This document shows, piece by piece, positions 1-12,329 of a DNA stretch of 64,000 bases. How positions within the stretch are numbered: the stretch's first letter is position 1; each line of letters begins with the position of its first letter. Below the pieces are notes generated by a model, which saw only the letters and a program-made list of their open reading frames with translations, made no database searches and was not told the DNA's origin. The stretch lies in contig NC_088355.1 of NCBI RefSeq assembly GCF_036884655.1, positions 41,957,501 to 42,021,500 on the forward strand, read 5' to 3'. A program made the translations under genes and the position numbers. This stretch comes from Musa acuminata AAA Group. Its lineage: Eukaryota; Streptophyta; Magnoliopsida; Zingiberales; Musaceae.

Positions 1-644
1 ATACATAATGAGATGTGAAAATTTGATTCTTGAGGGGTTGGTTTCCTGGAATGTGATCAACGACCATTCGGTTTCTGTTGACAGTACTTAGCTTAACTTT
101 TCTTAACATGCTTTGTTCATTTACTTTCCTCTTTATCTTTTGTTTATCGTTCTAACTTTGACGATTGCTTTTCAGAGTTGATTACTTTTGAAATGTTTAT
201 GCACACGGATCTCATCATGCTTGCAAGACTTCTTTTTTTTTTGTGCCCAATACCTAATACATATTAAATTTCTAGTAACAATGCCAATTCAGTTTAGGCA
301 GGATCCTGTGCTTGAAAATCAAGTTGCTAAGAAGTACAGTGTTGGGGAAGAAAGTAGCCCTATTATCACGAATCTTTTATGAATAGGAGGTTGGCAAATT
401 ACGCATGATTTTCATGTGTTTCTGTCCAGTTATGTTGCTGTGAGATCTTAATCGATGCTGTTGTTGCTCAGTCAGGTATTGTCACCCACTTAGAAGAGCA
501 CAAAACTCTGAGAGATTTAGTAATGGAACTACAAGTTCTGGAATCAACTTGTCACATGTTTTTTGAGTAGCATTATGCTGCATCTTCCTCTGGATGAAGA
601 ATACAAGTATAAGAGGGACACGTTATAGTGGTACCTGCTTAATT

Positions 645-730
<86 letters not shown>

Positions 731-994
731 TGCTTGTTTAGATGCTGGATATTTTATACTTGTTGATTTTTCTTGCTTTTCTTCTTGCAGAACCAGAAAA
801 AAGAAATCTGATCATTCATATCCAAGAAGGTCCAATCAGCAGAATATATTAGAGGGTTTTCCTTTTTTTTCCTGGTGGACCAATACTTGTCCACAGGTGA
901 TCTTGATTACACTGGTCTTGAAGGATATTCAGGAGGGTTGAAGGTTGCTGGGTCTCCTGTTCGTTGGTACTGACAATTTGTGTCTCCACTTGGA
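1..994 (+). other. upstream part of the first gene (5' UTR/introns or unrecognised exons)
   Basis: No exon can be assigned with confidence here. Short open stretches exist, but none shows a motif I recognise. The reading frame of the first big exon is open leftward only to an in-frame TGA at 971-973, and the first ATG of that frame is at 995. Acceptor-like AG sites (for example near 897 and 932) would allow an upstream exon, but they splice into the TGA. Family members usually have a longer N-terminus, so upstream exons outside or inside this stretch are possible. Confidence 0.4.
646..730. repeat. (TAA)n/(TTA)n trinucleotide microsatellite
   Basis: About 14 TAA units are followed directly by about 15 TTA/ATT units, so the tract is a perfect palindrome in composition and could fold back. 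It lies upstream of the first large exon. Confidence 0.95.
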
Positions 995-3900
995 ATGTCA
1001 CAACCTTGTCGAGGGCAGCAGCCTGATCTTAATAACCTGCAACCATGGCAACAACTATTGATGTGCCAACTGATACAAGAGCCTCAGAGCCAGAATAAAT
1101 TTAAGCAGCTAGATCCGGGTACAGGACAGCGAAATTCACTTAGCAAATTGTCCGCTTCAGCAAAACCAGCACCTGTGGATCAGTTACCTGCAATGATAGA
1201 TGATGTCCCTATTAATCATGTGTCCGATTGTAATTGGCCAAAAACTGTTGTTCCGAGCATGCCTTTAGTGCCTATTAACTCTCAACCATTTATTGCGGAC
1301 AACATGAACTGGCTGCAGTTAAATGACAATCCTACTGTACCAAATGTTGCAAGTAGTTTCGTAATTTCAAATAATCAAATTCAAACAATGCGATCTATGG
1401 GTTTCATCCCACAACAGTTTGACCAGACTTTTCATGGCATTCCTGTTTCAAGCGCCAAAGGGGTTATATGTCAACATCCTCAGTTCTTTGGGGCGTCTAG
1501 TAATTGCACTGATTTGACAACTACTGGAGCCAGGAATGAATCAGTAAAAGCATGGGTTCCATTTAACTCTCTTCAGAGTGATCAGTCTTCTCCTGCACAA
1601 AACTTCTCACGGGAAAGAACATTTGCTATGTGTAATTTTCATGGCAAAGGCTCACTTGATAATGCTTCAGTGCAAGTTCTGAGTAATGATGTTGCATCAG
1701 GAAACTTTCAACAAATAGATAATCTAAAATGCAGTGTTCGGGTTCATGAAGTCCAAGATAATCAGGACAAAGCTGACTTGTCAAGTAACTTGCAGGAAAA
1801 TCCATCAATGCAAGTAGAGACTTCCGATGATGTGGCTGCTAACCTAGACCCTACAGAACAGAAGCTTTTGTTTGGTATGGATGATGGCCACAGTTTGGAA
1901 GTTCCCTTAGGTGGGAGCCTGAACACTTGTTCAGGCAACTTTCTTTGTGGGTCTTCTTTGGAGAACATCCATTTTGGTGCTATTCCTTCCATGCAAAGTG
2001 GAAGCTGGAGCGCTCTTATGCAGGAGGCTGTACAGGCTTGCAGCAGTGATAAGGGAATCCAGGAAGAGTGGAGTGGTTTGAGCTACCAGAAAATGGAACG
2101 TCCAATGGTAATGGATTCAGTTGTGTCTAATGATAATGCCAAGCAGCCAACCACTTGGGATGACAGCTACCTGCAGAGTGCATCCTCATTAACTTCAAGA
2201 CATCTTCCTTTGTATAATGATGCTGATGCATGTTCGAATTCATGCACTTCCCCTAGTTTTCATAACTCATTTGCACATGATGGAAATAGTAGGGTACAAA
2301 GTGGAGCTCCTCATGTGTCTTTTCAGCTGTCTGCTGGCGGAAACAATTACAAACAGTTTCATCAGGATCAAAAGCAGAAACCAATCTTCGAAGGTGGTCA
2401 TCAAGCACAGATACCTTTAACCAATGAAGTGTGGGTGGACCAGTCATATGAGCAGTGTGCAAATGATTCTGTAGACATGCAGTATACTGAGGGAAGCTGG
2501 ACCTACCAACAAAATGAGGCCTTGGTGAATTTTCCTGGGGAGTTTAGTGATACACCAAATTTCTGGAACAGTAGTTATATTATGGCACCTGGCGGGGATT
2601 GTGTCTCAGATGTTTGTGATAATGATGTTAATATGGGGAAGCCTGGTGGTAGTAACATGCATGTGAACAGCGGAGAACAACCAGTCGAATCCGATATTGG
2701 CAGTTCGGTGCAAGCTGAAGATTTTGCAGTTGACAACTATGGTTCTGTTGTGAACACAAACAACTTTGAGTGGAATGATGAGATGAATCAGCTGGCATCC
2801 AATTCAGGTCTGATGGTTTTTGGTAAAAACTTGAACTTTGACGCATGTGTAACTGTAAAAACTAATGGTGACAAAAATGTGGAAAGAAACTATAATCAAT
2901 TAAGTGGGAGACCACAAACTAGTTATGACACTAACAAAAGATTAAGCAGCACCGATGAAAACAAAAAAGATCTGCAGATGGTTTCAGGTGATGGCTATAC
3001 ATCCAGTAGTTTAGACCACAGCCGATATAGCTATACTATAGATAGTGCAAAGGAAAATTCTGTGTTGGCTGCTAATGACCAGAAATGTTTTGTATCCGAG
3101 ATCCAAGATTCATTGATCCAAACTGGTCAACATACTGTGGGTTCTAAAATGAAGCGGTTAACAGGAAGTTTGGGGATGGATGTGGAACCTTTGCTCCCTA
3201 AAAATCATCCATTTATTTTTCAGTGCATGCCCAAATCAGTTATTCAAGGATATAAAAAAGAGGAACAGATATATGCTCAAAAGTCTAAGTTTGCAGATCA
3301 TATTGATTCAAACAATGTTGAAAACCTTGTTAAGGTAACTGTCATCTTTCTTTTAATCATGTGCTTTCGGTTTATTTTCTACACTGCCAATGCTTTGTCT
3401 CTCTATTACTTCCTAGGTATGATTGCGCTTTGGTGTTAACATATGCTAATTTACAGAGAATTGCAGTGGAATCACAGAAGCTACAATCTAGAGATAACAT
3501 CTTGACTCATGCTTCGGCTTCTTCCTTTGATGGATCCATTGGTCCATATTCCCAAAATAAAAGAATTGCTCAAACAAGGTGAACATCAACTTATGTATTT
3601 CTATGAACTTAGCTGCTTTGTGATGTTCTGGAAAGAACTTTACCATGAATACATTTTCATGATATGACTACTTCAATAAGTGAATAGATTATAATCCATA
3701 TCTTAGCTACTCATTTGCCAGTCATTTTGAGGAAACATGGTTTTGATATTGTCTTTTGGGTTTTAAATGAGCTTGTCTATATGTCATCTGAAACCAGCTA
3801 TTTAATTTCTTTTCTGTACATTTTCCATTCTTTCACTGCCAATCTTGCCATTGCAATGTTTGACGGCAAGTGACCAATTCTATACATTTTCCATACAACT

Positions 3901-6900
3901 GTATGTTGGCTCGTAATTCTTGAGTTATTGTGAATGTGTGCAGTCAAAATGTGCTTGAGCTTCTTCACAAGGTTGATCAGTCAAGGAATACTGATATCCC
4001 TGCTCAAGTTGGTTTTGGTACTGCTTCTCCTCGTATTTGTCAGCCATCTGCTGTGCAAGGTTTTGGTTTGCAATTGGCCCCACCATCTCAACAATTTTCG
4101 AAGTTTGTGTTACCTTCCAATACTTGTCTAAATATTAATCCTATGAACTTAGACAGCAAGGCAGGAGATAAAGACCAGATATGGTCAATTTCTACACCAT
4201 CAGTTCAATCTCTCATGAATGAAACATCTCAAAGAGAAAATCAGAGTAAGATATCTAGCATATCAGAACAAAAGCATAAAGAAGCTTTATACTGTGATAA
4301 GCAAAATACCTTATCCGCAATAGCTCGTAATTCTTGTAATATGGGGAACCACCTACAAGGGCAGGAGTCGCAGGAACGTAATCCTAATGTGAACGTTTAT
4401 CTGGAGAAAGAGCAAGATATTCCTAGTTCCACTGGATATGGAACATTAGATCAGTCAATGAATTTTACCATTTTTAACCAAGCTAATGCAAATGCTCTTG
4501 TCAAAAATACCTCACTACTTCAACAACCATATAAATCTCATGATGGGGCGGTAGCTGATCGATCTATTCAGACATCATTTCCTTCTCTGGCTGGCAGAGT
4601 TCCACCTTTTAGAGTCGCTTCTGGTGAACAGTTGCAGACAACAAAGATGGATTATACAAAGCAGAAGCAGGTTGTCCAGGACTTCTCTCAGATTAGTAGT
4701 TCAATGTACTCTAATACAGAAACAATATCAATCCAGCCTTCTACTGCAGGCATTTCTTATCAAGTTGACCCATCGTCAATGTTGGCATACATGTGGACAA
4801 ATATATCAACCCAACAACATCAAGCTAGCCTTCTCCCTGACAGTCTCAGCCTACAGATACCTCAGTCACATAATATTAGGGAAACAAGTTTTTTGGGCCT
4901 GCAAAAGACATATGATCAAGGAAGTAATGGAGAGAGTGCTTCTTCCGAAGTTGGCACAAGTTCTCATTTGATGAACAGAGATGATCCAAATAAGAGATTT
5001 TCCTTAAAGCCATCAATTACTGAGAAGATAGATTCTATTACCCAGGCAGAAACTGAATTCCAATGGACAGAACTAGTGGGAAATGCTGAGGAGGGTTTGA
5101 ATACATTCATTCCATCCTTGGTCCATTTGCATCAGAAGGGCACGGACCAGGGGAAAAGTTGGCATGCTTCAACTCCTTACACTCAAGCAGTACATGCTTC
5201 CATTAACAGAATGGCCTCTTCTAGCAGTGAAATTGGGTTCCCTGGTTTTACTTCAAATCCTTCAGATGTTCAACAGAAAAATTGTTCCCTTCTGCACCGG
5301 ATGCAAGCTAGGAGGAAAGCTGATTCTGATCTAAGCAACAAGGTACAAAGTAGGCTAAGGGGAGCTGATTTTGTCTCTAATTCTTCTTTTGTGTACTGGA
5401 ACAATGATCAGGGAAATGTTCAGGAACAAGATTCAGACTTCAAAATTCCTGCATATGGTGAACTTGGTGCATGTTCACAAAGTTTGTTACCATCGAATGC
5501 AAAAATGCTAAGTTTTGCTTCTAAAGAAAATGTGTTACAAAATGCAAGCACACCTTCTTCAGGAGGGCATTGTCTTCAAAATGATATATCCTCTCTTAGT
5601 ACATGTTCAACAGCTAATTTAATCAGAGGAAATGAGCACACTTGTATGAACCCTCAAGTGTCTCCATCTTGGTTTGAAAAATATCAAATGTATAAAAATG
5701 ATGCAGTAATTGCTGAACATGATGGCCAGAAGATTACAAAACCTACTTCTCAGCAGAATTTTTTCTCAGATATACCCGGGAGCACAGCCGAAAACATTAT
5801 GGTCAAGCACAGAATTCGAAACAGTCAGACATATACTTGGCCAAGTTCATCAATCGCAGAGGTATCTTCCGATAGACCATCTACCCAGTCACTGCTTCCT
5901 ACTATTGTGGACCAGGATGCAGTTATAAGATCAAGGAAGCGGAAAAGCACAATTACAGAGCTTCTGCCATGGCACAAGGTCGCACAAGGACAGCAGAGGT
6001 TAAGAAGCATCAGGTGGGGGTTTCAGTAGTACTCCCATAACTACTATAAGAAAACATGAACTAATGCATAAGTAGCACTTGATGCATTCTGATTGTGTGC
6101 TTTTGATTCCCGATGCAATATGAACTTCAAATGAATTTTTTTTATTGAACCTGTTTTCACATCGTGTACAGTATTGCAGAACTAGACTGGGCTCGGGTTA
6201 CCAATAAGTTGTTTGAAAAGGTTTGTTTATAATCTGTTTTGACCTTCCTTGTTCTTTCATTGTGCTGTATTCCATTTTGCTGAATCACATATGGTGTGGA
6301 ATGTTATGACCCTGCTTTTATAATGATAGGTGCATGATGGAGCTGAAGCTTTGGAGAATGGCCCATCAACAACTCAACCACGAAGAAGGCTAATTTTGAC
6401 GACTCACTTGATGCATCAACTCATTCCAGCTGTACCATCTCGAATACTTAATAAGGAGGTCATTTCAGCCTATGAAAATGTTACCTTCTCCATTGCTAAA
6501 TCAGCACTTGCAGATGTGTGCAGCTTGATCTCTTCCTTGGGAAGAGATTATCACATTCATTTGGAAAAAGAGAATACGTAAGTGTTGCCCGAGTGACCTC
6601 AATAAAGGGAAAGTCATAGAATGACTTCAAGATGCTATAGAGTCTGCTTGCTGCATCTACCCTGGATATAAGAAATATACATTATGTGGATGTATTAACA
6701 ACTTAAACATCTATTTTCATAAGTTAGAACCATGTCTTTCTAATTTCTTCTTTTTTTGGAAAACTACATTTTCAGGTTTTCTGATAATGTTACCTCTTGT
6801 AAGAAGGCAGGAGACCATCCTTGCTCAAAAATCATGGAAGTCTTTATTCAAAGATCCAAGAAGCTTGAGTGTGATTTCTCAAGGTATGAACATAATCCGG

Positions 6901-9108
6901 TGGTTGGTTTGAATATCATTGGTTTCCTTCTTCTGATGTGTTGTTCTTTATTAAAAAATTGGTTATATTTGAATGTAAGTCCATGCTTTGACCTGATATT
7001 TTTGTAAAGTTAGTTTAACTAAGCCCTGTATCAGCCAACGATGATCTTATTTACCAGTCCATAATTACATGACAACTCTAAAATCAGGATTATTGAAAGC
7101 TTGGTTTTAAGTAACATCCGAGGTGTAGCTTGGTTCAAACAATATTGTTGAGATTTATTACCATAATTACACTGATAGAACATGAGAAGGTTTCAGTTAA
7201 ACTAAAGGTGCCAGGTGATGTAGAGAAAAAGCAAGTAGGACTTTGTTGTGTCATTGAATAAATATAATGGTGCTTGAACCAAGCTTTTCAGAAATATGGC
7301 CATATGGTCAGGATTAGTTGGACCTGATGCATATTGTGATTGTGGCTGAACCTGAGCCAAATTGGGTTGATCAGGATCAGATGATTCCAACCAAATTTGA
7401 TCAGGTTCTGACGAATGACAATTACATCTGTTAGAAAGGGAGCTAGGAGAAGAGAGAGGGGAAGGGGCAGAGGACAGAAGACGTAAGAGGAGGGGAAAAA
7501 AAATGGATCATGGACATTGGTCATCTTGGGGACTTCACTGGCTGCCACTCTTGGCACATTGTTTGGATTTTTAAGTGAGAATTTTACGTGGATGATATGC
7601 CTCTAGTAGTGGATGGGGAATTTGCCTACATCTAATAGCCTATGCGAGTCGCAGGTGAAGATGCAGTTGCAGAAGAAAGATTATTTTTCAATGAATGGCA
7701 TGCCTTCAGGTAAGCAAGTTCATAAAAATTAGATCCTGTAAACTTTTTCTTTACAAAAATTTATGTAAAAAGATAAACATTATGCATGATGTTTTACTGA
7801 TATTCGTCTTTATTCTTTTATTCTGAGACTGATACCATTGATCTGATGTTGCCAAGTCTTGATCCTCAATCCTATTATGAATCCTGAATTTGATCCTATC
7901 AGAGCTTGGATTATATGAGAATTGCCTTTTTGTAATGTTAATTGGTAGGGAAGGATCCAGTCCTTCAGAGTGCTGGCATATTTCGGATTTAGTCGTAGTT
8001 TGTCCATTGATGCATCTGACAAAATGTATTTTCCAAATAACTATTTCTGCACATGCTTTTGTGATGATTGCGTAGTTGTTTGCTTTGCTAGAAGCAGGTA
8101 GATAGATGTAAAGGTACATTATTTATGGTGGCAACTTCTGTGAAGCTGCACATGTGGAAGATGGTTTTGGCTGTAGTTGATTAAACCTTATGTCCTAGAC
8201 AAAAAAGTACAGGACTGCAATAAATAGTAGAGATACATGATGATGGTCACTGTATTGGGTGGTGAGGAATAACCTAGTTGGAATGGAAGCTGTGAATGCT
8301 TCTGGAAGTATAGGGATTGGCACTAAAACTAAGTATTCAACCTTCTTGAAATTCATATCTGAGCTATCTAATATCGATCCTATTTTAAAGTGCATATGCT
8401 TGACCTATAAATGGAAAGGAAAGTCACGAATTTTGGTATACCTGACCTCTTGTGACATATGCTTGAAACGAGCAGTGCTTTATTGCATGTCTCATGTCTT
8501 ATAACTAAGTATTCAACCTTCTGGAAATTTATATCTGAACTATCTAATATAGATCCTATTTTAAAGTTCATATACTTAAGCTAGAAATGGAAGGGAGAGT
8601 CCTCAATTTTGATAAACCTGACCTATTATGATATTTACACGAAATTTGAACAGTGTTTTGATTGCATGCCTTATGTATATGATTTGATTATTTGAATAGC
8701 TGGTACAACCTATTCAAATTACAAATGTTTAACTTTATAGACCTACAATACTTGTCAGTTGCCTGAATTTTAGTTCCTTTTTACTGCAATCTTTTTATCC
8801 TTCATATTATAGATGTCCGTGTCATGTTTCTTAAAAAATTACTTTTTTGATACTCAGTTTACTTTTTTGCTCAATTTGTAAGACTGGACAAGAGGTCATC
8901 AGTGTTAAACGTCCAAATGGAGTTCCACGAATTGGAAAGGTTCTCTCTCGTTAACCGTTTAGGTGAGTTTCATGGACGGCCTCCGATAATCGAAGACAGT
9001 TCTTCCACTTCAGAAGCTCCACCTCGCAAAACATTTCGACAAAATTACATCACTGCATATCAAGTGCCTGGAAATCTTCCCGAAGGAGTTCCCTGCCTCT
9101 CACTTTAG
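995..9108 (+). CDS. large Gln/Ser/Asn-rich 'dentin sialophosphoprotein-like' protein (At5g07940/At5g07980 family)
   Basis: Seven exons join in frame: 995-3334, 3457-3578, 3944-6013, 6172-6220, 6330-6577, 6776-6883 and 8883-9108, all with GT..AG borders, giving about 1720 residues. The protein is low in complexity and rich in S, Q and N. Blocks I recognise from the plant family are LDPTEQKLLF, SGSWSALMQEAV with EEWSGLSYQK, QNVLELLHKVDQSR at the start of exon 3, ITELLPWHK, AELDWARVTNKLFEK across exons 3-5, RRLILTTHLMHQL in exon 5, and the C-terminal block ELERFSLVNRLGEFHGR. Family members have no established biochemical role; a nuclear or regulatory role is only a guess. The start is uncertain: 995 is the first ATG after an in-frame TGA at 971. 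The terminal intron (6884-8882) is unusually long and repeat-bearing. Decayed pieces of this gene recur at 12.3-13.2 and 18.7-19.5 kb. Confidence 0.85.
8326..8690. repeat. ~180-bp tandem duplication inside the last intron
   Basis: Two adjacent, diverged copies (about 8326-8504 and 8505-8690) both begin with AACTAAGTATTCAACCTTCT and share the following 'atctgarctatctaatat' and 'gatcctattttaaag' blocks. They lie in the intron between exons 6 and 7 of the large gene. Confidence 0.8.
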
Positions 9109-9540
9109 ATTATAAATCAAATTAATTTTCTATACCCTGATGTTTTATATGCATAGAGCACATAAACCTGGAAGTATAGGGTGTGATGTTGAAAACTGAG
9201 CTGCCTCCTTATGTGTATTGGCATATATTTGGAGTCAGTTTGGTGGCCTGGTTTGGGGAGGGCTGGCCCCTCGTTGTCTTCGCCTACGTAGCCTACAGAC
9301 TTTTTTTTTTTTTTTTGTATTAAAAGAGTTGCATTGTTTCTTTAGGTCTGTATACATAGAAGATTAACACAATATATTTTTGTTTAGCTGATGGATTGTA
9401 TTCTGTGAGGCTAATAACAATGTTCACTGGTTAGCCAAACCTGTTGGATCTATCCATTCTTCTTTTGGAGATAGAAATGGTCTATTTTATTCTACTCTAA
9501 TAAAATATGATCTTTCTCGAGAAAAATGTAATATGTTCAG

Positions 9541-9745
9541 GTCACATCATCTTTCGGGTACTCGACGGTAGTAATCGGTGCATGCTCATCATTGGAGCTT
9601 TTTTCCTTGTTTGATGCTCCTGCATGCATCTGTGCATCGAGAAATGAGTAGTAAAGAAATCTACAACAACAAAAGGAAAGGAATGAGATATGAAAAGATC
9701 AGATGAAAAATGGCCTTCGAGGGGAAGGGCAGAGAGTATCCATGC
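9541..9745 (-). pseudogene. truncated 12-Cys secreted peptide gene (broken copy 1)
   Basis: Read on the minus strand, the end of a signal-peptide exon (residues SALPLEG-like) is followed by an intron-like stretch and the start of exon 2 (GASNKEK, then a TTVEY motif like the YVPVxPVEY of intact copies). The sequence then stops matching at about 9541, before any cysteine. The signal exon lacks most of its hydrophobic core, and the usual donor GT reads GC. It is the member nearest the large gene and clearly non-functional. Confidence 0.75.
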
Positions 9746-9831
9746 TGGTTGGAAACTGTGGCGACTAAAAACTAAAGAGAATGAGATAGATAGAGATAGA
9801 TACACGTACAGGAGTGTCCCCCTATGTCCTG

Positions 9832-10000
9832 CTTCTATTGCTCTTAAAAGGAGTTTCTAAGATACGTCATCATTCTATAATGAGATAGTATCATCTCTGG
9901 TCGTCATATTTATAGATAGATCTATAAATATGACCACCAAGGATGACGAGTACATCACCGGAGAATGAAGACGTATCTTAAGAACTAAGAGCAATAGAAG
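9832..10000. repeat. 169-bp imperfect palindrome (fold-back / MITE-like)
   Basis: The left arm begins CTTCTATTGCTCTTA and the right arm ends TAAGAGCAATAGAAG. Inner blocks AAGATACGTC/GACGTATCTT and GGTCGTCATATTTATAGAT/ATCTATAAATATGACCACC also pair. It sits between a minus-strand broken peptide copy (9541-9745) and a plus-strand one (10186-10325). It may therefore be the junction of an inverted duplication rather than a transposed MITE; part of the left arm resembles the upstream region of other copies. Confidence 0.85.
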
Positions 10001-10185
10001 GATGACGAAGAGTCACGCTCGGGTACTTGGATCGTTCTCGATCTATCTCCCTCTCCATAATATTTTATCACCACTGTTTGCAACCACAAAAGGGCAACCT
10101 TAGAACCAACCTCGGTCTCATGATGGCTCTCTTCCTCTTCTCTCTTTCTTAAAAGGTTATTCTTCAGCGAATCTAACGTATGATC

Positions 10186-10325
10186 CGACTCTCACGATGC
10201 ATGCGTGCAATCAAATATCGAAATGACCTCCAATATTGAGTACGTACCTGTTGCTTACAAGCCGACCCGAGCCAATGCGAATGGACCAAGTGTTACTACT
10301 ATATGCTCTGCGAGGAGCGATATGG
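10186..10325 (+). pseudogene. inverted, internally deleted 12-Cys peptide exon 2 (broken copy 2)
   Basis: On the plus strand there is the exon-2 start SNIEYVPVAY. A second frame then matches the middle cysteine block (DPSQCEWTKCYYYMLCEE, where the usual CC is CY). The segment between these, including the first four cysteines, is missing. Immediately downstream (about 10326-10740) lies DNA that resembles the promoter side of minus-strand copies, so the gene body looks inverted relative to its own promoter. Confidence 0.7.
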
Positions 10326-11514
10326 TCTCTCTCTCTCTATATATATATATAGGTATAGGAGGGTCCCTTTCTCCTCCTCTTGCTTTGAACAGATTGTTTA
10401 CGGTAGGTCTTTATTGAACGATCAGATACACATGACGTTTTTCCCTACCTCTTCGATTCGGATGCTTGTGGCCATATCTATTGGGCATCAGCACTTTCTT
10501 GAGAAGGATCCTTTGTCATCTCCGCGTCACGACGGTAGATTGACCATCGGCCACGCAACATACGAGCCCCCTCTTGGTACGGTGCATGCGACTTACGTGT
10601 ACGTCCCATCATACCTAGCGTGTAAATGACCACATCAACCTATAAAAGTTTGTCGGGTGACTTGTCAACCTACAGTGTCATGACTCAGGTTCCTCTTTTG
10701 GCTCATATTTAAACAGTAGTTTATTTTGATAGGGAGTAATCATCGATCAATCTTCGTCTAACATGTGATTATCATGTGATCTCTGAAATGAAAGAAAAGA
10801 CAAATTCCACTTCCCACTCGTCTACACATGTGGGTAAAAATTCAAGACAAACGGTTATAAGCTGCCTCTCTTTATCGCCCACATAAATAAGAGATTAAGA
10901 AATGATTATTAGAAATAGTTAGAGGTTGTCTTTTCGTAATATATTTTATATAATATTCTGTATAAAAGTTTATCTTCAATACAATGAAAGGGGTGAGGGG
11001 AGGGGTTTACCTTTTTTGACTACTACTCATGTATATACTCATATAATCATTAGAGTGGTCACGTCGAGAAATCTCTCTGGACCTCGATCTTTGTATAGAT
11101 AGCACCTTGGTAGCTTAGCGTTTTCACCTTGGAGGCACTTCGAACAACCCTATATATATGTGTTCAAAGTACGTTAGATTGACAAAGATGTTAATAACTT
11201 CTTCACTCAATATTTTTGACACTAAATAGAGTGTGCGATGTTGTAGGAATGTCCATCCATTTACTCTCTTAATGAAAGCTTGAGCGAGGAGGCTTTGCCT
11301 CCAACCTATAGTATTTTCACTTAAGAAGGGCAACAGTCATCCTTTCCACACATGGATATATCCAAATTGGTGCAAACGCTAATACGATATTGACGTCTAT
11401 TAAACGACAGTCTCTCACATCCACGGATGATCTCAAGCCACCTACTCGCCTTCGTTGAGGTGTTTCTGAATTTCACTCAACATATGCATACACTAACTAG
11501 CATGATATAAGCCG

Positions 11515-11515
<1 letters not shown>
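10326..11515. other. spacer with peptide-gene promoter remnant; no gene seen
   Basis: 10326-10740 resembles the upstream region of the peptide gene at 19886-20299 (TATA-like TA run, then a block with GGTCTTTATTGAACGATCAG that recurs at about 18130). 10741-11515 is AT-rich without a supported coding region. Confidence 0.6.

Positions 11516-11517
<2 letters not shown>

Positions 11518-11561
<44 letters not shown>
11518..11561. repeat. (TA)n microsatellite
   Basis: A pure TA run at the left end of the duplicated block. The same flank (ACTAACTAGCATGATATAAG) precedes TA arrays at 15992, 16402 and 17634. Confidence 0.95.
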
Positions 11562-11565
<4 letters not shown>

Positions 11566-11765
11566 TTTGGTATTTTTCGTAGGATGTGGCTTTAGGATTT
11601 GCAGAAATAATGAAACATAATCCCAATTATTATTAAGCAATTATAATTGCTATCTTTCAACAGAACATACTATCAACTTTTCTTTTATTAGTGTGGATTG
11701 CAGTCAACCCTCGGCGAGCATAATATATAACCGGTAAGACTGCTGCAGAAGAGCGCATCATGCAC

Positions 11766-12176
11766 TCATTTGCAGTTGATGCAGCTGCAGGATATAGGCT
11801 TCAGCGAGCAGTAGCCGAACGGCTTGCCGGGCTGGTTGCAGATGATTCGGTGACAACACTTCATTTGCCGGCATTGGCTGCGGTCACCTCTGGAACAACA
11901 CATGCATTCGGAGCACGCCTGGAACGGCTCCGCCAGCACGCTGCCGTAGGAGCCGATCACGTCGCCGACAGGTCGGTGTTGGACGGAAGAGACAGGTATG
12001 TAATCGTCATCGGAGTGCGTTCCAGCGTGGGATAATCCTGCATGCGAGCGTCGAGAAGCCAGTCAGTGTAAACTTGGAATGTACGTGAGAAGATGAGCTG
12101 AAGGATTACCTTTGTAGGTAGGAGCGGAGACTAGGAGAGCGAGTATGAGAAGGATACCGGCGTTGAGGTTACCCAT
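11766..12176 (-). CDS. secreted 12-cysteine peptide (subtype 2)
   Basis: Two exons: 12176-12110 (signal peptide, 22 codons plus one base) and 12037-11766, with a 72-bp phase-1 GT..AG intron, encode 112 residues. The N-terminus MGNLNAGILLIL... is a short hydrophobic signal peptide ending near residue 22. A tyrosine/proline segment (DYIPVSSVQHRPVGD) follows, then cysteines spaced C-x2-C-x-CC-x7-C-x4-CC-x4-C-x9-C-x6-C-x-C-x2-C, ending at the C-terminus. The layout resembles plant DUF7866-type cysteine-rich proteins, from memory; function unknown, presumably apoplastic. The start is fixed by the conserved MGNLN start seen in most other copies. The coding region appears identical to the copy at 16715-17125. 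Confidence 0.85.
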
Positions 12177-12269
12177 GGCGGTTGCTTGGAAGCTGCAGAG
12201 AGAGAGAGAGAGAGAGAGAGACGAGAAACGAGAGACGAGAGGGTATGCCTCCCTCTACATTCCAGTTGC

Positions 12270-12279
12270 TTTATATAAA
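12270..12279 (-). promoter_or_regulatory. TATA box of the 11766-12176 peptide gene
   Basis: TTTATATAAA lies 94 bp upstream of the ATG. A GA-rich run (CT-rich on the coding strand) sits between it and the start codon. Other copies have TATA boxes only about 40-60 bp upstream. Confidence 0.6.
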
Positions 12280-12329
12280 GTGTGTTTGGCCGATGACGGT
12301 ACAAAGTTGAGCTGTTCCTGACGCGTTCT

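Noticed and set aside
11760..12035. Open frames on the plus strand across peptide genes (also 16709-16984, 24571-25014, 28930-29253, 39228-39695, 47004-47342)
   Set aside because: They are antisense to exon 2 and recur only because the sense coding sequence recurs. They lack signal peptides and family motifs, and the spliced sense gene explains the conservation.
11766..12176. Assigning the peptides to the EPF/EPFL or defensin families
   Set aside because: The cysteine spacing (three CC pairs and a C-x-C-x2-C end) does not fit six- or eight-cysteine EPFL or eight-cysteine defensin frameworks.
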